Assembly: GCA_023396065.1 (NCBI GenBank)
Contig: JAEWXF010000008.1
Location: 26,139 to 90,138, forward strand
DNA from: Methanobacteriota archaeon
GTDB taxonomy: Archaea > Halobacteriota > Methanomicrobia > Methanomicrobiales > Methanocorpusculaceae
Length of the DNA: 64,000 nt
Direction: 5' to 3'
Shown: one piece after another, positions 59,661 to 64,000 of the stretch
Numbering within the stretch: the first letter of the stretch is position 1
Layout: each line of letters starts with the position of its first letter
Notes under the pieces: generated by a model
The model's input: only the letters and a program-made list of their open reading frames with translations
What the model was told of the DNA's origin: nothing
Databases searched by the model: none
Program-made: the position numbers and the translations under genes

Positions 59661-60263
59661 ATGAACGTCATCATCCGACCCTATGAACCGGCCGATCTCT
59701 ATAGTGTTATGGCGGTCTGGAACTCTGTCATCACTGAAGGTGATGCATTTCTGGAAGAAACCCCTCTCGGTCCTGAAGATATGTCGGCATTTCTGGATCA
59801 GTTCCGCGGTGTCTACTGTGCGGTAATCGGGTCCGAGATTGCCGGCGTGTATCTTCTTCGCAAACTCTATCCGGGAAAAGGGTCGCATGTGGCCGAGGTG
59901 ATCTATGCGGTGAAGTTTTCGTTCCGCGGGCTTGGTATCGGGAAGCAGATGTCCCAGCATTCCTTCCGGACGGCACACGATCTCGGCTTTGCCTCCGTTG
60001 CGGCAACCCGTGTTCCCGGGTCCAACTCTGCTGCGATGAGTTTTCTGACCAAATGCGGTTTTGCTCCGGCCGGTGAGATTCCCCGCGGTTATCGCCGTGA
60101 ACGTGTTGTGGTGGAGGAGCCTGTGCCGCAGCCTGTTGAGGAGCCGAAGAAGGGACTGTTCGGGAAGATTTTTGAGAAAAATAAACCGGTCGAACCTGCG
60201 GCTCCGGTGGAAAAATTGGTTGTTGATTACTTCTCCCTGTACTCCTACGTAAAAGAGGTCTGA
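59661..60263 (+). CDS. GNAT-family N-acetyltransferase with a charged linker insertion
   Basis: 200 aa. Acetyl-CoA site FSFRGLGIGKQMSQHSF (RxxGxG/A), opening IIRPYEPADLYSVMAVWN, and ASVAATRVPGSNSAAMSFLTKCGF. Between the last two strands (about 150-185) there is a Pro/Glu/Lys-rich insertion (EEPVPQPVEEPKKGLFGKIF) not found in the normal GNAT core; it then resumes with VVDYFSLYSYVKEV. The target could be a protein or small amine. CbiZ follows 11 nt downstream. Confidence 0.85.
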   Translation: MNVIIRPYEPADLYSVMAVWNSVITEGDAFLEETPLGPEDMSAFLDQFRGVYCAVIGSEIAGVYLLRKLYPGKGSHVAEVIYAVKFSFRGLGIGKQMSQHSFRTAHDLGFASVAATRVPGSNSAAMSFLTKCGFAPAGEIPRGYRRERVVVEEPVPQPVEEPKKGLFGKIFEKNKPVEPAAPVEKLVVDYFSLYSYVKEV

Positions 60264-60274
60264 ATCGGATTTGT

Positions 60275-61201
60275 ATGCGGTATTATCTGAGAGATTCTGT
60301 TTTGCTCGTCCGGGGACAGTTCCGGGCGGCAAGTAACGGGGCTGACGGGGGTGTTGCGGATATCCGTACCATTCTCAATGTCACGGTGCCCCGGAACTTC
60401 TCCGAGGATGCTGCTGCGTATCTGGACCGAATCTCAACCCGGCATGGATTTTTGCAGCCGCATTTTGGTCTGCTGACTGCAGTCCCCATGACAAATCTCT
60501 GTATTGCGCGATATGATGATGTGACGGTGTTTGTCACCGCGGCGGTATCGGACCGCAACCGGACGGTCAATATTATTGTGGTTGTGGCCCGGCCGCTAAC
60601 GGACGCGGCGCTTCTCGGGGCGATGATGACTGCGTCGGAAGCGAAGATGCAGGTTCTGGCGGAACGAAATCTCCCGGCATCTGCCGGTCCTACGGACGCG
60701 ATTGTGGTGGCGTCGGAACGTTTAGGGGGTGATATGGAAATGTTTGCCGGTCCGTTGACGGAGACGGGCGAGCGAATTTCCAAGGCTGTTGGTCATGCTC
60801 TCACCGAAGCGCTTGTCCGGTTTGATAATTATCTGCTTTCCACGTGGGGTGTTTCCCGCGGCTGGTCGCGTTCACCTTCGGGAGTTGTGAAGCGGGACCG
60901 GCCGTCATTTTTTATCTACAGCAGATATGGTGGTGATCACTGGAATGAGTGGATTCCGGAAGGGTGTCCGTATTATCCCTGTCATAATTTTACCGGTCAG
61001 CAGTGCAGTTTCTGTTACTGTCCCCTTTATCCTTGTATGGATTCTCAGTTTGGTCATCTGATTGAGACTCCCACAGGGGAGGTCTGGAGTTGTATGGACT
61101 GCAGGTTTATTCATGAACCTGCCGTTACGGCACATCTTCTGCAGAATCCTGAGGCAGATATTGCTGAACTGAAAGCGGTGTGGAAAAAAGCTGGAGAGTA
61201 G
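60275..61201 (+). CDS. cbiZ: Adenosylcobinamide amidohydrolase CbiZ fused to a Cys-rich domain
   Basis: 308 aa. The N-terminal domain (1-200) is CbiZ: LLVRGQFRAASNGADGGVAD, the FLQPHFGLLTAVPM block, VFVTAAVSDRN and TDAIVVAS, as in enzymes that hydrolyse cobinamide side chains so the ring can be salvaged to B12. The C-terminal domain (about 225-290) is the small Cys-rich motif CPYYPCHNFTGQQCSFCYC, PLYPC and WSCMDCRF, perhaps zinc- or cluster-binding. This fusion occurs in other methanogens. B12 salvage suits a methanogen, since methyl transfer needs corrinoids. Confidence 0.9.
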   Translation: MRYYLRDSVLLVRGQFRAASNGADGGVADIRTILNVTVPRNFSEDAAAYLDRISTRHGFLQPHFGLLTAVPMTNLCIARYDDVTVFVTAAVSDRNRTVNIIVVVARPLTDAALLGAMMTASEAKMQVLAERNLPASAGPTDAIVVASERLGGDMEMFAGPLTETGERISKAVGHALTEALVRFDNYLLSTWGVSRGWSRSPSGVVKRDRPSFFIYSRYGGDHWNEWIPEGCPYYPCHNFTGQQCSFCYCPLYPCMDSQFGHLIETPTGEVWSCMDCRFIHEPAVTAHLLQNPEADIAELKAVWKKAGE

Positions 61202-61217
61202 TTGGAAACTCTCTATT

Positions 61218-61403
61218 TTAGATGCCGAGCTTTTTGGTGAGCTCGTCGAGTGGGATTCCGTGAACCATTGCTGCTTCGCGGATGGTTTCGTTGTTTGCAA
61301 TAGCGCAGCCAAGGCAGCCCATGCCAAAGCTCTGCAGGATTGCGGCGCTCTCCGGTTTTTCGCGGAGGAGGTCAGCGATGCTTGAATCGACTGTAATTGC
61401 CAT
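61218..61403 (-). CDS. DUF1858 redox-disulfide domain protein
   Basis: 61 aa from ATG 61403. ITVDSSIADLLREKPESAAILQSFGMGCLGCAIANNETIREAAMVHGI matches the small domain associated with hybrid-cluster proteins and sulfur redox enzymes, including the GMGCLGC CxxC pair. It probably acts as a dithiol carrier or regulator. The ATG at 61478 would add an unlikely Pro/Ser-rich head and run into the promoter repeat. It is divergent from the RPA gene. Confidence 0.82.
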   Translation of the reverse strand: MAITVDSSIADLLREKPESAAILQSFGMGCLGCAIANNETIREAAMVHGIPLDELTKKLGI

Positions 61404-61463
61404 GTCTACTATGTTTGATGCAGGACTACTTGATGTTTGCGAACCGGGCATCCTGGGCTTAAG

Positions 61464-61494
61464 TTCATTTTCGGGCACTTTCAGTACGCGCGGT
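61464..61494 (+). repeat. 31-bp promoter-associated repeat, copy 2
   Basis: Identical to 9195-9225. It lies just upstream of the promoter (TTGATATAG near 61500-61508) of the RPA gene. Confidence 0.65.
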
Positions 61495-61540
61495 GTGGGT
61501 TTGATATAGTTTCAGGACGATGTTGTAGTTGGAGATCAAT

Positions 61541-63148
61541 ATGGATGCACAACAGATCCAGCAGATTACCGACAGAATCTCCCAAAAATTAGAGTCTAAA
61601 GGAGTTTCGCCGGACAGGCAGAGTATTGCGGACAAACTTGGAAGCTACATTAATGAGTTTGGTGTGGTTCCGTATGAGGCTGAACGGAAGGTTTTGTCTG
61701 ATCAGTACAGACTTTTCGATATTCCCGAGGAGACTGCGCCCGCGGGGACGCGTACGACCAGTGATGTTACTGAGCTTGCAGATATCCAGCCGAATGACTG
61801 GGTTACGATTGAGGCGAAGGTTGTCTCTCTGCAGGTGCCGAATTCTCCGGCAATTTCCCAGTCAGGGGTTCTTGCGGATAGTTCGGGTGCGGTACGGTTT
61901 GTGGTTTTTTCCAAGGCTGCAGAAATTCCTCCTCTTGAGATGGAGCAGTGGTATCGGATTGAGTCGGCGGTTGTTGATTCGTTCCGCGGCGTGGTGAATC
62001 TGAAGATGCATTCCGGTTCCCGGGTGACGATGATTGAGGATGACCGCAGTCTTATGCCGGCGGCGCCGACACCTCTGCGGGATCTGAAGCCCGGTGTTGT
62101 TTCCTGTATCCGGGTGAAGTTTGTCGATGCATGGGAGTCCCGGAGCGAACGTATGATGCAGACCGGTCTGGTTGCGGATGATTCGGGCCGGATGAAGTTT
62201 GTTTTGTGGCAGGATCCGGATAAGGAGAAACTCGTTCTGGGAGCCGTCTATAATATTTTTTATGCGACGGTTGATATGTTCAACGAACGTCTGTCTCTGA
62301 CGCTGAATACGGGTGTGTGGATGCAGGATGAGGATTCCGATATTTCTGTTCCGGTGAAGCAGGCGGTGTCCATGCCGACGGAACCTCTGCCGGTGACGAT
62401 GGTTCGTGATCTTGCGGTCGGGTATGCGTCACTCCGGGTGAAGTTTGTGGAGGAGTGGGAGTCCCGAAGTGAGCGTATGATGCAGACGGGTCTTGTCGGC
62501 GATGAGTCAGGGAGGATTAAGTTTGTTCTCTGGAAGGATGATGCGAAGGAGAAACTTGAGCCGGGCCGGGTTTATCTGGTTACGAATGCAAAGGTGGATG
62601 AGTATAACGGCCGGCTTTCGATCAGTCTGAACTCGGCTACGTATACTGCAGAGAGTCCGGAGGAGGATATTGCAGTGGGGACGCGTCTTGATGAGGTGAC
62701 GGGAGCGGTTGTGCAGATTTCGAATGGTTCGGGTCTGGTGAAGCGTTGTCCGGTTGAGGGATGCGGCCGCGTGCTGTCCCGGCAGAATTTATGTCCGATG
62801 CACGAGATTCAGCAGGAGTTCCGGTATGATCTGCGGATTAAGGGTGTGGTGGATGATGGTCATAAGGCGTATAATGTGCTGATGGGTAAGGAGGTTGTTG
62901 AGGAGCTTTCCGGGATTTCTATGGATCAGGCTGTTGAGATTGCTCTGGATAGTCCTCTCGGCCCTGAGGAGGTTCAGGCCCGGCTGATTGAGCGTGTCTG
63001 CGGAAGATATGTGTGCTGTAAGGGGAATGATTTTGACGGGAGAATTCTGGTGAAGTCTGCGGAGTTTGTTCATCTGGATCCGGGAGTTACGGCGGAGCTG
63101 ATGAATCGCGCAGGTGCTGTTGTCCAGGAGGGTGAGATCAATGAGTGA
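61541..63148 (+). CDS. Replication protein A, large subunit-like (three OB folds and zinc finger)
   Basis: 535 aa. Single-stranded-DNA-binding protein. Tandem OB folds: TIEAKVVSLQ..GVLADSSGAVRFVVF (about 85-165), VRVKFVDAWESRS...MKFVLWQDPDKEKL (about 190-275) and a near copy VEEWESRSERMMQTGL...IKFVLWKDDAKEKL (about 300-385). The two WESRSERMMQTGL segments are almost identical, showing internal duplication. A zinc finger follows (CPVEGCGRVLSRQNLCPMH, about 403-425). ATG 61541 has GGAG at 61531. The gene overlaps the RPA-associated gene by 8 nt. Confidence 0.93.
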   Translation: MDAQQIQQITDRISQKLESKGVSPDRQSIADKLGSYINEFGVVPYEAERKVLSDQYRLFDIPEETAPAGTRTTSDVTELADIQPNDWVTIEAKVVSLQVPNSPAISQSGVLADSSGAVRFVVFSKAAEIPPLEMEQWYRIESAVVDSFRGVVNLKMHSGSRVTMIEDDRSLMPAAPTPLRDLKPGVVSCIRVKFVDAWESRSERMMQTGLVADDSGRMKFVLWQDPDKEKLVLGAVYNIFYATVDMFNERLSLTLNTGVWMQDEDSDISVPVKQAVSMPTEPLPVTMVRDLAVGYASLRVKFVEEWESRSERMMQTGLVGDESGRIKFVLWKDDAKEKLEPGRVYLVTNAKVDEYNGRLSISLNSATYTAESPEEDIAVGTRLDEVTGAVVQISNGSGLVKRCPVEGCGRVLSRQNLCPMHEIQQEFRYDLRIKGVVDDGHKAYNVLMGKEVVEELSGISMDQAVEIALDSPLGPEEVQARLIERVCGRYVCCKGNDFDGRILVKSAEFVHLDPGVTAELMNRAGAVVQEGEINE

Positions 63149-63740
63149 GATGAGTCAGAGTTTCCAGTCGTATGAGCGTGAGCCGGCGAAGCGGGTGTTT
63201 GCAGCCGAGCTTCGCGAGGCAACACAGACGTTTAAGGATAGCGAGGATGAAAAGAGTCCTATGTATGTTCTGCTGCCGACCGGTGAGCGCTGTAATCGTG
63301 TTCTGATTGCGGGGACGATTACGCAGAAGGATAAGGTGGGGGACCAGAATGTGCTGTATCGTGCCCGTGTGTCAGATCCTACGGGTCTGTTTTTTGTAAC
63401 TGCGGGGTCGTATCAGCCGGAGGCGATGCATCAGCTTGCGAAAATAGATACTGAAGCGGGTCCGGCATTTGTGACTGTTGTCGGGAAGCCGAGTGTGTAT
63501 AATACGCCGGAGGGGAAGATTTTCACGTCCGTGCGCGCTGAGTCTATTCTTGTTGTGGATCAGGAGACCCGCGATCTTTGGGTTCAGGATGTCGCGCGTT
63601 CTACGCTTGACCGGGTTGATACTATGTCCGGAGAAAATCCCGGTCCTGATGGTGTTCAGGCGCGCGAAATCTATCGGTTTGGTCCGGAACACTGGCGCCG
63701 TATGGTGTATGATGCCCTTTCACGTATGATGAGTTTGTGA
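63141..63740 (+). CDS. RPA-associated (RPA32/COG3390-like) protein
   Basis: 199 aa. Start REPAKRVFAAELREATQTF, then an OB-fold (NRVLIAGTITQKDKVGDQNVLYRARVSDPTG) and a tail ending HWRRMVYDALSRMMSL. These proteins pair with the large RPA subunit in euryarchaea and are needed for ssDNA binding. ATG 63141 has GAGGGTGAG upstream and overlaps the RPA stop. The gene is the last complete one of the window. Confidence 0.92.
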   Translation: MSEMSQSFQSYEREPAKRVFAAELREATQTFKDSEDEKSPMYVLLPTGERCNRVLIAGTITQKDKVGDQNVLYRARVSDPTGLFFVTAGSYQPEAMHQLAKIDTEAGPAFVTVVGKPSVYNTPEGKIFTSVRAESILVVDQETRDLWVQDVARSTLDRVDTMSGENPGPDGVQAREIYRFGPEHWRRMVYDALSRMMSL

Positions 63741-64000
63741 GGGATTGTCTTCATACTCGCCCCTTTTTTAGATTTCTGGATTTTTCTCCGGATTCATTTT
63801 GTTGAATATCATTCCGTCATCTCTAAATAGTTCCTTGTCCTACATTGTTACCTCGCAAGGTGAGCAGGTTTAATCCATAGTTCCGGTCGGAAATTACTCC
63901 GTTCCGGAGTGAATGGATCGGTGGGTATAAATACCCACGAAGCCTACTTTGTTACCTCGCAAACAGCGCGGAAAGACAAACTAGGCACAAATCTTTGTGT
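63741..64000. other. Downstream region with two tandem promoter-like repeats
   Basis: No coding gene is seen. TATA boxes (CTAAATAG at 63822-63829; TATAAATA at 63925-63932, inside the perfect palindrome GTGGGTATAAATACCCAC, 63921-63938) are each followed 16-18 bp later by CCTAC[A/T]TTGTTACCTCGCAA (63839-63858 and 63943-63962). A hairpin ACTCCG/CGGAGT lies at 63896-63910. The continuing transcription unit lies beyond the window. Confidence 0.5.

Noticed and set aside
1..64000. CRISPR array or rRNA genes
   Set aside because: No regularly spaced repeats with unique spacers and no rRNA-like segments were found.

Overview
The window reads as chromosome from a methanogenic euryarchaeon, most likely Methanomicrobiales and probably close to Methanocorpusculum (an inference, not a database match). 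The basis is a DP2-type PolD large subunit with a C-terminal PCNA box, archaeal RPA-like proteins, a DHPS-like protein of the TIGR00284 type, CbiZ, DUF432 beside MscS, archaeal TATA boxes about 25-30 bp upstream of many starts (often leaderless), and a CCA-less tRNA-Leu. No rRNA operon, CRISPR array, prophage or intact insertion sequence was seen.

0-9 kb: the tail of a winged-helix (wHTH) regulator, a peroxiredoxin with a Cys/Asp-rich N-terminus, a degenerate J-domain protein, a flavodoxin-like protein, a frameshifted secreted gene, a lipoprotein, the first sensor/regulator pair, an AAA/DUF4143 ATPase, a small membrane protein with a decayed second copy, and a stand-alone condensation-like acyltransferase.

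9-20 kb and 24.5 kb: the most unusual region. Secreted or surface proteins are paired by operon with membrane-tethered regulators carrying two cytoplasmic wHTH domains. Between them lie five paralogous exported repeat-rich (beta-propeller-like) proteins, four with a C-terminal membrane tail. Many of their promoters share a GAGAG/CCAGAGA element next to the TATA box. I read this as an undescribed surface-sensing system with its own target genes.

20-34 kb: tandem CorA transporters; the NAD operon (aspartate dehydrogenase, NadA, NadC); an Xre/DUF2975 operon and an ABC-export operon sharing a palindromic operator; a ROK kinase; a fusion of an Nramp-like transporter lacking its metal ligands with a LytS-type 5TM receptor, followed by an anchored solute-binding protein; a methyltransferase; an EamA transporter.

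35.5-45.8 kb: a surface-glycan cluster (Gfo/Idh oxidoreductase, two GT2 enzymes, B12/radical-SAM protein, pyruvyltransferase, GT4, polytopic GT-C-like protein, flippase), becoming AT-rich from about 37.4 kb, which suggests transfer. It ends in a decayed segment with a ~390-bp inverted repeat, a 50-bp dispersed repeat and a DUF1016 remnant.

46.7-64 kb: housekeeping genes: NfeD/stomatin; DUF432-MscS-HEAT-PolD large subunit; tRNA-Leu(CAA); two iron-sulfur-flavoprotein-like reductases; PHP phosphoesterase-TruA-hydrolase; DHPS-like protein; GNAT; CbiZ; a DUF1858 protein; and an RPA pair. The last 200 bp carry two tandem promoter-like repeats pointing off the window.
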